DNA of 64,000 bases from Phycisphaera sp. GTDB taxonomy: Bacteria > Planctomycetota > Phycisphaerae > Phycisphaerales > Phycisphaeraceae. The translations under genes and the position numbers were made by a program. The stretch is taken from positions 1 through 64,000 of the forward strand of contig WGMF01000034.1 in the NCBI GenBank assembly GCA_016125215.1, written 5' to 3'. Below the pieces are notes generated by a model, which saw only the letters and a program-made list of their open reading frames with translations, did not search any database and was not told where the DNA came from. The stretch's first letter is position 1. Each line of letters opens with the position of its first letter. This document shows positions 1-8,494 of the stretch, piece after piece.

Positions 1-266
1 ACTCGGCCACACCCTAACCCCGGCCCACGCTACTCGCTTTTACCGGGGGTGTGGTGACTTGCTGGTGGTGACCATCCACCATGATGGACATTCAACCACA
101 CCGGGGCGCGACCGGACAAGCGCCGAACCTCAGAGGTTTTCTACAGAGCATGTCAGGATGATTATTGACGCCGATGTATCGGGTTGGTCGTCTTGTGACA
201 CCTTGTTCTCATCGATCGTGTTGATCCATCCGATCCTATGCTCCCGTCAAAAATCGGCTGTGCCAC
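1..266. other. Gene-free left end
   Basis: I see no convincing gene, RNA or terminator in this stretch. The one open frame here (59-301, plus) has no recognisable motif and overlaps the end of the Trm112-like gene on the other strand. Confidence 0.5.
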
Positions 267-494
267 TCACGCGGGGATGTGCTGGGCGAATTTTTTCTTG
301 AACTCGTCGAGGCTCGCGACGCCTTGGGGGAGCTTGGCTTCTTCGATGAGCATGACCGGGATGTTGTTGCGGATGGGGTAGCGCAGGCCTTGGCCCTCGG
401 GCTTTGTGGCAACGAGTTCGTTGCCCTCTTCGCGCAGAGGCGAGCGGGTCAGCGGGCAGACGAGGATGCTCAGGAGTTTGGGGTCGATGGGCAT
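267..494 (-). CDS. Trm112 family small protein
   Basis: A 75-residue protein starting MPIDPKLLSILVCP and carrying the typical Trm112/YcaR pattern: a hydrophobic start, a single Cys-Pro (LVCPLTRSPL), then a basic linker and YPIRNNIPVMLIEEA near residues 39-53. Bacterial members are small zinc-ribbon-like proteins of unclear role; eukaryotic Trm112 activates methyltransferases. Only one cysteine is present, so a classical zinc site is unlikely, as in many bacterial members. The ATG at 494 was chosen because the longer open frame upstream has no family similarity and runs antiparallel through the neighbouring regulator gene. It lies 37 bp downstream of the GntR-type regulator on the same strand and may be co-transcribed. 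Confidence 0.85.
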   Translation of the reverse strand: MPIDPKLLSILVCPLTRSPLREEGNELVATKPEGQGLRYPIRNNIPVMLIEEAKLPQGVASLDEFKKKFAQHIPA

Positions 495-531
495 GGCAGA
501 GGGGCTGGAGGGGAGGTGGGGGGGGGTCGTC

Positions 532-1647
532 TTACGCCAGGTAGCCGGCAGAGCGGATGAACTTGGCACCGAAGGCTTCGTGTGTGGCAGGGGGCAGTTC
601 ATCGGACGAGAGGCGTTGCTCCTGGAGCAGGTCGAGGCAGCGGCTGAGGATGGCGTGGGTGTCAAAGCCCAGGCGGTCCATCGGGATGGTCGACGCGCTG
701 GAGCTGGGGAGGTTGGCGTGGGCGACGACGTACAGCCGCTGAGGGTCGGCAAAGCCGAGCTTCTCCAGGGCCTTGCCCAGCTCGGGCACGAGGTTGTCAT
801 CGGTGACGATCAGGGAGTCCGGCCGACTGCTCGGGTCGCACAGGAGCAGGCGGACGACGCCCTCGATCGCATCGGCCACGTAGGGCGAGGTGTGTTGTAT
901 CCAGTGCTCTCTCGTGTTGATGCCGTGCTGCTGCATTTTTTCGACCGCGGTCTGCCAGACGGTTTCGGGGTATCGGCCGGTGCCCAGGAACGCCACGTGT
1001 CGCTTGCCGCGCTCGGCGACGCGCTCGACGCCTTGACGCAGCAGGTCGGTGAAGTCGGGGTAGACCGTCGGCACGTCGGGGATGGCGGGGTCGGGCGGCA
1101 TGATCCCCACACGCGGGATGTCTGTGCGGTTGAGGATCGGCGTCCCCCGGAAGGCAAAGGGTGGTGTGACAAAAACCAGCCCAGCTAGACGGTGATACTC
1201 CAGGTCGGTCAGCAGTTTGGCGTAATCCGTCGATCCCGCGCCGCGGCCGGCCCCGTAGTAACGCTTGAGTTGTCGCTCAGGTGTCGCGGTGTATTTCGAG
1301 AGTTGCCTGTCGATCACCGCCCAGAAATGGGACCAGCTGCTCGAACCCATCGACCGTTCATCGGGCAGCAGCAGCGCGTAGTGTGCCACGTGCGGCGGGT
1401 GGTCGGTGACGAACGTGCCGCGTGGCCCGTCCGCCCGGACAAAGCCCTCGTCTTCGAGCGTCCGCAGGGCGCGTTGCACCGTGCCCGTGCCCGTTTCGTA
1501 CATCGATTGCAATTCGATCTGGCTGGGCAGTCGGCTGCCGGGTTGCAGTTGGCCCGTGACGATCTGCTCACGCAGCTCCATTAGGATGCGTCGGCGTTTG
1601 ACGGGCCGTCTGCCGATCTGGGTTTGCAGTGGCTGGGTCAGGTCCAT
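532..1647 (-). CDS. GntR-type regulator with LacI-like sensor domain
   Basis: A 371-residue transcription regulator. The N-terminal third (about residues 15-90) is a winged helix of the GntR type: LREQIVTGQLQPGSRLPSQ, then TGTGTVQRALRTLEDEGFV and a wing ending GPRGTFVTD. The rest resembles the periplasmic-binding-like sensor of LacI/GalR proteins (GLVFVTPPF, RVGIMPPDP, RHVAFLGTGRYPE, DSLIVTDDNLVPELG), an architecture common in planctomycetes for sugar-responsive repressors. The ligand cannot be told from sequence. The ATG at 1647 is preferred over an upstream in-frame start at 1794, because the extra 49 residues overlap the neighbouring gene and have no domain. A TATAAT-like box lies about 40 bp upstream. 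No transport or catabolic target lies next to it. Confidence 0.85.
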   Translation of the reverse strand: MDLTQPLQTQIGRRPVKRRRILMELREQIVTGQLQPGSRLPSQIELQSMYETGTGTVQRALRTLEDEGFVRADGPRGTFVTDHPPHVAHYALLLPDERSMGSSSWSHFWAVIDRQLSKYTATPERQLKRYYGAGRGAGSTDYAKLLTDLEYHRLAGLVFVTPPFAFRGTPILNRTDIPRVGIMPPDPAIPDVPTVYPDFTDLLRQGVERVAERGKRHVAFLGTGRYPETVWQTAVEKMQQHGINTREHWIQHTSPYVADAIEGVVRLLLCDPSSRPDSLIVTDDNLVPELGKALEKLGFADPQRLYVVAHANLPSSSASTIPMDRLGFDTHAILSRCLDLLQEQRLSSDELPPATHEAFGAKFIRSAGYLA

Positions 1648-1687
1648 AATTCCGCCTGGGTCTGGGGTGCGTTCGAGTGCAGGCGGT

Positions 1688-1716
1688 ATTATAACGACTT
1701 GCAACCATAAAGAAAG
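1688..1716 (-). promoter_or_regulatory. Putative promoter of the GntR-type gene
   Basis: On the minus strand a perfect TATAAT occupies 1693-1688. The -35 region about 17 bp further upstream (CTTTCT) is poor. The box would place the transcript start about 34 nt before the ATG at 1647, giving the regulator its own promoter apart from the upstream gene. Confidence 0.35.
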
Positions 1717-1717
1717 G

Positions 1718-2584
1718 TTAATTCCAGTCCCGGATGGCCGCCTCCACGATGCTCGGCGGGGGGGGTGGCAGGCTCGAACCCCGGCGTTCGACACGGATGA
1801 GCATTTCCAGCCCGTCTTTGGTGATTCTGTGGCTCAATACCCGGATTTTCCGTTGGTCATCGACCCGGACCATCGGCGTGAACTCCACCCGGTCCATCTT
1901 CTCAAGCCATTGCCCCACGCGATCGGCTTTGCTGTCCGTCGGGGCGGCGGTCTGCAGGGACGAGCCGATCGCGCGGGTGGGGATCGGCAGCGAGCCGGCC
2001 CGGACCTCGCTCAGACGCAGGCTGCACTTGCCGTCGGAGCTGTAGCCCAGGTCGAACTTCGTCGTGAAGACCTGCGAGACATAATCCGTCTGCACCGAGA
2101 ACCCCAGGAGCATCTTCCCATCGTCAACCGTGAGGATCGGCTTCGTGACTTCCCGGGGCAGTTGGAAACCCTGGTCCGACATCCATCGGCGGTAGTTCAC
2201 GCTCAACCACGCGTTGACCTCGTCGTAGCTCATGCTCAGCGTGACGATCCTGGGTTGGTCGGGCAAACCATTCTGTCCGACGGTGGCACCCACATGCTTG
2301 CGATCCCCGGTTTTGAGGCTGTCTTGTGGGGTGTTGACTTCCGCCTCGTCCAGTTCACGACGCAACCTCTCATCGAGCCGCAGCGCCATGGCGACGCGCT
2401 CCTGGGCGGTGAGCGTGTCGAGTGTTTTGAGCCGTTGCGTGTAGGCCTGGGGTGCCGTGCGCATCAGAGCCACCGCAACACCCAACGCCACCGCCACGAC
2501 CAGCGCCACGCGCAGCGCGATCTTTCGCCAGCTTCTTCGCCGGGGTGTTTGCGGGGGCTGGGTCTTGCGGGGTGGGGTGCTCAT
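1718..2584 (-). CDS. Membrane-anchored protein of unknown function
   Basis: A 288-residue protein I do not recognise. It starts with a proline- and arginine-rich cytoplasmic tail, then one hydrophobic segment at about residues 22-42 (IALRVALVVAVALGVAVAL), then a soluble, presumably periplasmic region. That region begins with a probable helical stretch (LTAQERVAMALRLDERLRRE, about 56-75) and contains YDEVNAWLSVNYRRWM near the middle. The pattern fits a type II membrane anchor. It ends 70 bp before the GntR-type gene on the same strand. The C-terminus is proline-rich (SLPPPPPSIVEAAIRDWN). No catalytic motif is visible. Confidence 0.7.
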   Translation of the reverse strand: MSTPPRKTQPPQTPRRRSWRKIALRVALVVAVALGVAVALMRTAPQAYTQRLKTLDTLTAQERVAMALRLDERLRRELDEAEVNTPQDSLKTGDRKHVGATVGQNGLPDQPRIVTLSMSYDEVNAWLSVNYRRWMSDQGFQLPREVTKPILTVDDGKMLLGFSVQTDYVSQVFTTKFDLGYSSDGKCSLRLSEVRAGSLPIPTRAIGSSLQTAAPTDSKADRVGQWLEKMDRVEFTPMVRVDDQRKIRVLSHRITKDGLEMLIRVERRGSSLPPPPPSIVEAAIRDWN

Positions 2585-2777
2585 GGCCGGGCTCCACAGG
2601 GTCTGACCGGGGGTCTAATCAAGCGCTGCACGCGCACCGCACAAGGGCGCACGCCACCCATTCTCATTGGCGAGATAACCCCGCGGACCCGCGCCGCCCA
2701 TCGAGTAAAAACAACCTTTTGAGAAAGATTGTCCGTCTGTAACGGTTGTGATTTCTGGAGGGGCAAAACGGCGGGGA

Positions 2778-3305
2778 TCAGACCGCCTGCGAGCCGCATT
2801 CGGGGCACTGGCCGCAGCCCGCCGCGACGCTGCCGCGCAGGTCGTAGCCGCATTCGCAGCACGCCATCTGGCGCAGCCGTCGGCCACGGGCCAACGCCGG
2901 GGGCAGCATCATCACCAGCAGCGCCACCACGACCGCCCAGTGCGGGACTTTCACAAACAACTGCGTGTGGCCGTAGGTCGCCACGAAACCCCCGGCGGTG
3001 TAAACCCGGTCGCCCAGGAGTTCCGCGACGTCGAGCGTGGCGCGGTCGAATTCCTCGACCAGATCATAGCCCGTTTTCTCACGCGATCGGTCGACGTACC
3101 GCATCCGCCAGCCCTCGGGCAATTTCAGCGACCACGCGCCCGACAGCCGCAGCGAACCCCGGATCGAGGAGACCGTCCACGATGCCGAGCCGACCTCGAG
3201 CGTCAACTCGGGACCCGTCTGGTAGCTCAGCGGCCAGAGCATCCCGAACACCACGAGCCCGGTCACACACAGGCCCAGCCACACCAGTCTCACGCGAGAT
3301 TTCAT
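2778..3305 (-). CDS. Two-helix membrane protein with C-terminal zinc ribbon
   Basis: A 175-residue protein with an N-terminal transmembrane segment (about 8-26, VWLGLCVTGLVVFGMLWPL), an extracytoplasmic domain of about 90 residues, a second membrane segment (WAVVVALLVMMLPPALA), and a cytoplasmic C-terminal zinc ribbon of the form CCECGYDLRG...CGQCPECG. The CGYDLRG ribbon at the end of small membrane proteins is a recurring signature in Phycisphaerae and related planctomycetes; its function is unknown. ATG start at 3305. The gene is divergent from the NYN-domain gene 82 bp away, so the two probably share an intergenic promoter region. Confidence 0.75.
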   Translation of the reverse strand: MKSRVRLVWLGLCVTGLVVFGMLWPLSYQTGPELTLEVGSASWTVSSIRGSLRLSGAWSLKLPEGWRMRYVDRSREKTGYDLVEEFDRATLDVAELLGDRVYTAGGFVATYGHTQLFVKVPHWAVVVALLVMMLPPALARGRRLRQMACCECGYDLRGSVAAGCGQCPECGSQAV

Positions 3306-3387
3306 AACGCATCAGTATAGCCGCCATACCCTTGACCCCAAACCCCCAAGGCCACCGTCGCCCGCTCCCCTGATACGCTATGCCGAC

Positions 3388-3888
3388 GTGCTGCTGATCG
3401 ATACTTACAACCTGCTGCACCACACGATGCCGCCGTCCCTGGCCGGCCTCGATGAGAACCGCCTCTGCCAGTTGCTCGCCCGCTCACGTTTCACACAGGA
3501 CAGAATCCTCCTGGTCTGCGACGGTCAACCCAAGCCCCACGCGCTCGTCTCACCCGTCGAGACCGTTGAAATCCTCTACGCCGGCCCCGGCCGATCCGCG
3601 GACGACCTGATTATTCAACTCGCCGACCAGCACACCGCGCCGAGGAAAGTCACCGTCGTCACCTCCGACCGTGAAATCCACAAAGCCGTCCGTCGCAGAC
3701 GCTGCCACGTTGTGCCCTGTGACCGCTTCATCCACTACCTCACCGAGCTGGCCGGCCTCCCCCCGCCCGGTGGCCGCGAAACCCACGCCACGCTCACCGA
3801 GCGCGACACCGACGCCTGGCTCAAAGCGTTCGGCGTAGACGAAGACGCCCTCGACTTCGACGACGACCCGTATGGCTTCGGGATTTGA
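3388..3888 (+). CDS. YacP-like NYN-domain protein (putative RNA nuclease)
   Basis: A 166-residue NYN/PIN-like protein. It opens MLLIDTYNLLHH, the first acidic motif of the YacP family, continues with ILLVCDGQPKP, then SADDLIIQLADQ and VTVVTSDREIHKAVRRR, which together supply the conserved Asp residues of the metal site. Family members such as Bacillus Rae1/YacP are ribosome-associated mRNA endonucleases; activity here is inferred only. The start is GTG at 3388, chosen because the conserved motif begins directly after it. A TACGCT hexamer ends 9 nt upstream, hinting at a leaderless message. The C-terminus is very acidic (DEDALDFDDDPYGFGI). Confidence 0.8.
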   Translation: MLLIDTYNLLHHTMPPSLAGLDENRLCQLLARSRFTQDRILLVCDGQPKPHALVSPVETVEILYAGPGRSADDLIIQLADQHTAPRKVTVVTSDREIHKAVRRRRCHVVPCDRFIHYLTELAGLPPPGGRETHATLTERDTDAWLKAFGVDEDALDFDDDPYGFGI

Positions 3889-3910
3889 CGGGATCACCCG
3901 ATTCAGGATT

Positions 3911-4140
3911 CAACACAGAGGGCACAGAGGACACAGAGAATGCGGGGGGAGACGAGAAAATAAACCCTCGATTTGTGTGATACGTAAACCCGATCTCAAA
4001 CAACCCTGAATACGCACAACAACCCGATTCATAAACAGATTCCAACACATCTGGCTCGACCTCTGTGCTCTCTGTGTCCTCTGTGTTGAAATCTCTTGAT
4101 CGCCCCTGTCAATCGCGCTGATCCTGTTATCCTGTCTACG
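3911..4140. repeat. Inverted CACAGAG-type intergenic repeat
   Basis: Fills most of the 301-bp gap before pyrH. The left end (3911-3938) carries iterated CACAGAG units; the right end (4062-4090) carries the complementary CTCTGTG units, making a long imperfect inverted repeat around an AT-richer centre. It is followed by CTGATCCTGTTATCCTGTC (about 4120-4138), whose reverse complement recurs near 46850. The same style of repeat occurs at 5603, 13931, 46799 and 63288. Confidence 0.75.
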
Positions 4141-4189
4141 TTTTCCAGACTGATCCCACAAGGAATCCAATCTCGCCAGGACCCACCCT

Positions 4190-4927
4190 ATGACCACCGC
4201 CTCCGACCCGCCCAAGTACAAACGCGCCCTGCTCAAAGTCAGCGGCGAGGCATTCTGCAAGGCCGGCTCGTTCGGGATCGATGGCGATGAGTTGCAGATC
4301 ATTGCCCGTGAGATCGCTTTGGCCAACCAGGCTGACACCCAACTGGCTGTGGTCGTGGGCGGGGGTAACATCATCCGTGGCGCTGCCCTGGCCGGCGAGG
4401 GGCACATCGCCCAAGCGACCGCCGACTACATGGGGATGCTCGGCACGGTCATCAACGGCCTGGCCTTGAAGGAGATGCTCGAAAAGATCGGTACGCCCGC
4501 GCGGGTCCTCTCGGCCATCAACCTCTCCGCTGTGGCTGAGACATTTATCCGCGGCCGGGCCATCCGGCATCTTGAGAAAGGCCGGGTCGTCATTTTCGTC
4601 GCCGGCACGGGCAACCCGTTCTTCACCACCGACACCGCCGCTGCGCTGCGTGCCACCGAGATCGGCGCAGACGTGCTGCTCAAAGCCACCAAGGTGGACG
4701 GCATCTACGACAAAGACCCCAAGAAGCACAAGGACGCCGTGCGCTTCGACACGATCACGTTCGACGAAGCGATGCACCGCAAGCTGGCGATCATGGACAT
4801 CACCGCGTTCTCGATGTGCCGTGAGCGCAATATCCCGATCGTGGTCTTCAACATGAAGAAAAAAGGCCACATCGCCGAGGTCGTCGCGGGGGCCAGCCAC
4901 CACGGCACACGTGTGACGAACGAGTAA
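4190..4927 (+). CDS. pyrH: UMP kinase
   Basis: A 245-residue bacterial-type UMP kinase (amino acid kinase fold) converting UMP to UDP with ATP in pyrimidine nucleotide synthesis. Clear motifs are KRALLKVSGEAF at the N-terminus, the glycine-rich VVVGGGNIIRGA near residues 55-66, ADYMGMLGTVINGLAL, and GTGNPFFTTDTAAALRA, which holds the UMP-binding region. Length and motif order match the family (about 235-245 residues). ATG at 4190. It precedes frr by 63 bp, the usual pyrH-frr pairing, but rpsB and tsf, often just upstream, are absent here. A GC-rich palindrome sits in the gap to frr. Confidence 0.97.
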   Translation: MTTASDPPKYKRALLKVSGEAFCKAGSFGIDGDELQIIAREIALANQADTQLAVVVGGGNIIRGAALAGEGHIAQATADYMGMLGTVINGLALKEMLEKIGTPARVLSAINLSAVAETFIRGRAIRHLEKGRVVIFVAGTGNPFFTTDTAAALRATEIGADVLLKATKVDGIYDKDPKKHKDAVRFDTITFDEAMHRKLAIMDITAFSMCRERNIPIVVFNMKKKGHIAEVVAGASHHGTRVTNE

Positions 4928-4939
4928 CCCTCTCCCCAT

Positions 4940-4961
4940 AGCGCGACCGTCGCGGTCGCGC
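4940..4961. repeat. Palindrome in pyrH-frr gap
   Basis: The arms GCGCGACC and GGTCGCGC flank a short loop. The sequence resembles the CCGGTCGC/GCGACCGG palindromes at 27378 and 50955. It has no T-run after it, so it is more like a REP palindrome or an mRNA hairpin than a terminator. Confidence 0.55.
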
Positions 4962-4990
4962 CTCGAATCATCCGCCATAAGGACCCCACC

Positions 4991-5557
4991 ATGGACATCG
5001 ACGAAATCCTGCTTACCGCTGAGGAACAGATGGAAAAGGCCACCAATTACCTCAAGGGGGAGTTGCGTGGCGTGCGGACCGGGCGGGCCTCCACCGCGCT
5101 GGTCGAGTTCATCAAGGTCGACTACTACGGCTCGATGACCGACCTTCGGCAACTGGCGCTCATCAGCATCCCCGAGCCGACGCAGATCCTCATCAAGCCC
5201 TTCGACGCCTCGTCGCTGCAGTCGATCATCAAGGCGATCCAGGGCTCGGGCCTGGGCCTCAACCCGATCGGCGAAGCCAAACAGATCCGCCTCGCGCTGC
5301 CCGCGCTCTCGGGCGACCGTCGGCAGCAACTCATCGGCTCGGTCAAGCAGATGGGCGAGCAGGCCAAGGTCACCATCCGCAACGCGCGGCGCGACGGCAA
5401 CAAGCACCTCGAACAGGCGGGCAAGGATAAATCACTGGGCATCAGCGAGGACCAGCTCGAAAAAGCCAAGAGCGACATGCAGGACCTGCTCAAGAAATAC
5501 GAGGCCCAGGTCGACGAACTCATCGCCGCCAAGGGCAAAGAGATCAGCGAGATTTAG
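4991..5557 (+). CDS. frr: Ribosome recycling factor
   Basis: A 188-residue RRF, which with EF-G splits the post-termination ribosome. Family landmarks are LKGELRGVRTGRAST (residues 23-37), IKVDYYGSMTDLRQLA, LIKPFDASSLQSIIKAIQ, the LNPIGEAKQIRLALP segment and the conserved ARRDGNKHLEQAGKDKSLG region, ending in a coiled-coil helix to residue 188. Length matches the family (about 185). ATG at 4991 with ATAAGGA upstream as a ribosome binding site. It follows pyrH on the same strand; both are likely on one transcript. A long repeat follows instead of a simple terminator. Confidence 0.97.
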   Translation: MDIDEILLTAEEQMEKATNYLKGELRGVRTGRASTALVEFIKVDYYGSMTDLRQLALISIPEPTQILIKPFDASSLQSIIKAIQGSGLGLNPIGEAKQIRLALPALSGDRRQQLIGSVKQMGEQAKVTIRNARRDGNKHLEQAGKDKSLGISEDQLEKAKSDMQDLLKKYEAQVDELIAAKGKEISEI

Positions 5558-5602
5558 CGGGCAAAATCCCATGAACCCTCACGTGCCGACCAGGCGGAAG
5601 GT

Positions 5603-5808
5603 CGAGACAGAAACCGCAGATTTCGCAGATGACACAGATTTTGATTGCAGGATGGGAGAGAGAAATTAACCACCGAGGCACCGAGATCACCGAGAAATCC
5701 AGATACAGAGTTATCCCGTTCCTTGGGTATTCTCGGTGTCCTCGGTGTCTCGGTGGTTAGATCGGTTCAGGTCTGATCTGTGAAATCTGCGCAATCAGCG
5801 GTTACTTC
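5603..5808. repeat. Long imperfect palindromic repeat, copy 1
   Basis: About 200 bp. From the left it has ATCTGCG-like units, then ACCACCGAGGCACCGAG-type units, a unique centre, then complementary CTCGGTGTC units and complementary ATCTGCG-like units. Its reverse complement matches 13931-14150 over nearly the whole length with scattered substitutions, so both are copies of one element in opposite orientation. It occupies most of the 341-bp gap between frr and the esterase gene. I see no open frame or terminal direct repeat. Confidence 0.85.
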
Positions 5809-5898
5809 CCCGCTCTCGTTATTTTCTGTGTGCTCATACCGGGCCGATTTGATAGGGGTTCTTGATGTGACGCCGATCCATACCAAGGAGAACGCGGC

Positions 5899-7539
5899 AT
5901 GATACGACCGAAGGACTTTGCTGTAGGGTTAGTGTTGGCGCTCTGTTTTGTCTTTGTTTCATCATTGCGTGCGGATGAACCCACGGCCGGCGACAAGGTG
6001 GCCGAAGCGCCCAAAGACCTGCAGATCTACCTGCTCATCGGTCAATCGAACATGGCCGGCCGTGCCCCGATCCCGGAAGAGTACGCCGGCGTGATCGACC
6101 GCTGTTACCTGCTCAACGACAAGAACGAGTGGGAGCCGGCCAAGAACCCGCTCAACCGGTACTCGACGATCCGCAAGGGTCTGATCATGCAGAAGCTCTG
6201 CCCGGGCTACGGCTTTGCCCTCAAGATGCTCAAGGAGAACAAGGACCTCAAGATCGGCCTGGTGGTCAACGCGCGCGGCGGGTCGAAGATCGAAGAGTGG
6301 CTCGGCAAGAGCAAGTATTACTGGGGCATCCGAAGCCGGGCCAAGGTCGCGCGGCAATCGGGCAAGATCATGGGCGTGCTCTGGCACCAGGGCGAGGGCA
6401 ACAGTGGCGAACCCGAGAAGTATTTAGATCAACTCAAGACCCTGATTGCCAACCTCCGCACCGACTTGGACGACATGGACCTGCCGTTTGTCGCCGGCCA
6501 GATCACAGACAACCCGCACATGGCCATCAACGATGAGATTGCCAAGCTGCCCGATTCGGTCCAGGCCACCGCCGTCGCCGGTTCGCAAGGGCTGACCACG
6601 ATCGACCGCTGGCACTTCGACACAAAGAGCCAGTTGTTGCTGGGCGAGCGGTATGCGGACGAGATGCTCAAGCTGCAGAGGGCAGCGGCTAACAAATCCG
6701 AGCCGACGCCGCCGAAGGACATCATGTTCATCGACACCCACGTCCATGCTTTCCCCTGTACGCCCAACGGTTTGGACACCGTGGCGGATTGGATGGCACG
6801 GAACCAGATCGACCGCTGCATCGTCAGCCCGCTCGACCACAAAGGCTCACGCGACTACACCGAGGAAGACCGCCGGGTCATGCTCGAAAACTTCCAGAAG
6901 TACAAGGGCAAGATCGACCGCATGTGCATCATCAATCCCGAAGAGGTGCAGAGCGTCGAGCAGGCGGTCGAGATATTAAAGAAAGAAAAAGCCGACGGCG
7001 CGATCGCGTTCGGCGAGCACTACGGCGTGGGTTTGAATTTCGACGACCCGGCAAACCTGCGCCTCTACGAGGCCTGCGAGAAGGTCGGCCTGCCGGTGAT
7101 GTTCCACATCGACCAGAACAAGAACATGGTCGAGCCGGGCATGCGGCGCGTGGACAACGTGCTGGACAAATACCCCCAATGCAAACTGATCGCGCACGCC
7201 TATTGGTGGCGGCAACTCAAGGACGCCGACCGCCAGTTGCAGGAACACCCCAACCTCTACGCGGACACCTCGGGCGATGTGGTGCCCAACGTGCTAAACC
7301 GCGACCGCGCGTTCGCCCGAGAGTTCATCATCCGAAATCAGGACAAGCTCCTCTTCGGCACCGACGAGGGCTGGTGGTCGTTCGGCAAAAACCCCTCACC
7401 GTGCAAGCAATACACCTTCTTCGAGGGCTTGGACCTGCCCGATGACGTGCGATACAAGCTCTACCGTGGCAACGCGGAAAAACTCTTTGGCTTCAAAAAA
7501 GACAATGCCAACGCGCAGCCCGTCACGGCAGCACCTTGA
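5899..7539 (+). CDS. Secreted esterase (SASA/CE6-like) fused to amidohydrolase
   Basis: A 546-residue two-domain protein. An N-terminal signal peptide (residues 1-25, FAVGLVLALCFVFVSSLRA) precedes a sialate O-acetylesterase-like domain (about 38-255) with the GQSNMAG block around residues 48-54, RGGSKIEEW and WHQGEGN. The second half (about 275-530) is a TIM-barrel amidohydrolase-2 domain starting MFIDTHVHAF, with HIDQN, AHAYWW and LLFGTDEGWW in the expected order of metal-binding segments. The likely role is periplasmic deacetylation plus a hydrolase or decarboxylase-type step on a carbohydrate or acid; the substrate is unknown. ATG 5899 follows a strong AAGGAGA ribosome site. Each half has close stand-alone families; the fusion is unusual. 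Confidence 0.8.
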   Translation: MIRPKDFAVGLVLALCFVFVSSLRADEPTAGDKVAEAPKDLQIYLLIGQSNMAGRAPIPEEYAGVIDRCYLLNDKNEWEPAKNPLNRYSTIRKGLIMQKLCPGYGFALKMLKENKDLKIGLVVNARGGSKIEEWLGKSKYYWGIRSRAKVARQSGKIMGVLWHQGEGNSGEPEKYLDQLKTLIANLRTDLDDMDLPFVAGQITDNPHMAINDEIAKLPDSVQATAVAGSQGLTTIDRWHFDTKSQLLLGERYADEMLKLQRAAANKSEPTPPKDIMFIDTHVHAFPCTPNGLDTVADWMARNQIDRCIVSPLDHKGSRDYTEEDRRVMLENFQKYKGKIDRMCIINPEEVQSVEQAVEILKKEKADGAIAFGEHYGVGLNFDDPANLRLYEACEKVGLPVMFHIDQNKNMVEPGMRRVDNVLDKYPQCKLIAHAYWWRQLKDADRQLQEHPNLYADTSGDVVPNVLNRDRAFAREFIIRNQDKLLFGTDEGWWSFGKNPSPCKQYTFFEGLDLPDDVRYKLYRGNAEKLFGFKKDNANAQPVTAAP

Positions 7540-7614
7540 CCGACGGGGAATGCGGTGATATGGATTCGTCAAACTTGGGTGCGATTGCGCCCCTTTTGAT
7601 GCGGAGAAACCTCG

Positions 7615-8463
7615 ATGTCACCCACCACGGGCACCTTTCTGCCACCCCTCAAGACCAGCGATGTCGACGGCATAGTCCGCGCACTTCAGGACGACGGGGC
7701 TGCCTTCATGCCCGGCGCGATCAGCCCCGAGCTGGCCGCCCGGGCCTGTAAAAAGATCGATGAACTCGAGCACCAGGAGGGCGACGACCACGGCGCGAGG
7801 GGCCTGCTCGACCACTACAAGTGCGTCTTCAACCGTGACCCCTTCTGGCTGCAGTTCATCGACCCGCCGGGCCTGATCGATGCGGTGGAAAAGCTCATGG
7901 GCAGTCAGTGCCACATCATCGGCATGAGCGCGTGGCGGTGCTTCCCCGGATTCAACGGCGACAAGACCGGGCCGATCGGGATGCACATCGACCAGATTTT
8001 TGTCCCGATGGACGAAGAGCTGCTCGTGACCGGTCGCGTGCATCTGCCCGTGTTCATCGCGACGATGCACTACTACCTTGTGGACATTACTGAGGACCTG
8101 TGCCCGACGTGGATGATCCCCGGCTCGCACAAGTCCGGGCGTGGGCCGGGCAAGAAAGCGGCCCCCACGGGCCACGGGGGAACGCTCGGGGGCGAAGAGA
8201 CCGCATGGAACGGCGTCGAGGCTCAGCCGGTGCTGTGCAAGGCCGGCGACGGCATGCTCTTCCGCAGCGAGGTCTGGCACGCGGGCTCGGCCAACCGCAC
8301 CGACCGTGTGCGCTACCTGCTCCAGGTCCACTACGCGCAGCGCGGCGTCGCGCAGCGCTTCCCCCCGTACATCAAGTTCCGCCACAACCCCGTCGTGATG
8401 GAGGCGGCTAGCGAACGCCAGCAACGCATGATGGGCAAGCACCGCATCAGCGCGTACGGTTGA
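7615..8463 (+). CDS. Phytanoyl-CoA dioxygenase family protein
   Basis: A 282-residue Fe(II)/2-oxoglutarate-dependent oxygenase of the PhyH family. The iron site is visible as His-x-Asp in GMHIDQIF (about residues 123-125) and a distal His in EVWHAGSANRTDRVRYLLQ (about 222), where the following Arg residues fit the 2-oxoglutarate site. ISPELAARACKKI and the DDHGARGLLDHY region fit the N-terminal half. Planctomycetes hold many PhyH paralogues with unknown small-molecule substrates. ATG 7615 follows GCGGAGAAACC. It lies just downstream of the esterase fusion and just upstream of an SDR, a possible oxidation cassette. Confidence 0.85.
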   Translation: MSPTTGTFLPPLKTSDVDGIVRALQDDGAAFMPGAISPELAARACKKIDELEHQEGDDHGARGLLDHYKCVFNRDPFWLQFIDPPGLIDAVEKLMGSQCHIIGMSAWRCFPGFNGDKTGPIGMHIDQIFVPMDEELLVTGRVHLPVFIATMHYYLVDITEDLCPTWMIPGSHKSGRGPGKKAAPTGHGGTLGGEETAWNGVEAQPVLCKAGDGMLFRSEVWHAGSANRTDRVRYLLQVHYAQRGVAQRFPPYIKFRHNPVVMEAASERQQRMMGKHRISAYG

Positions 8464-8494
8464 TTCGCGCTTGGCTTCATCGGGTACCGGACAG

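Noticed and set aside
4136-5407. 423-codon minus-strand frame across pyrH and frr
   Set aside because: It runs through two well-conserved plus-strand genes and their gap; no recognisable protein.
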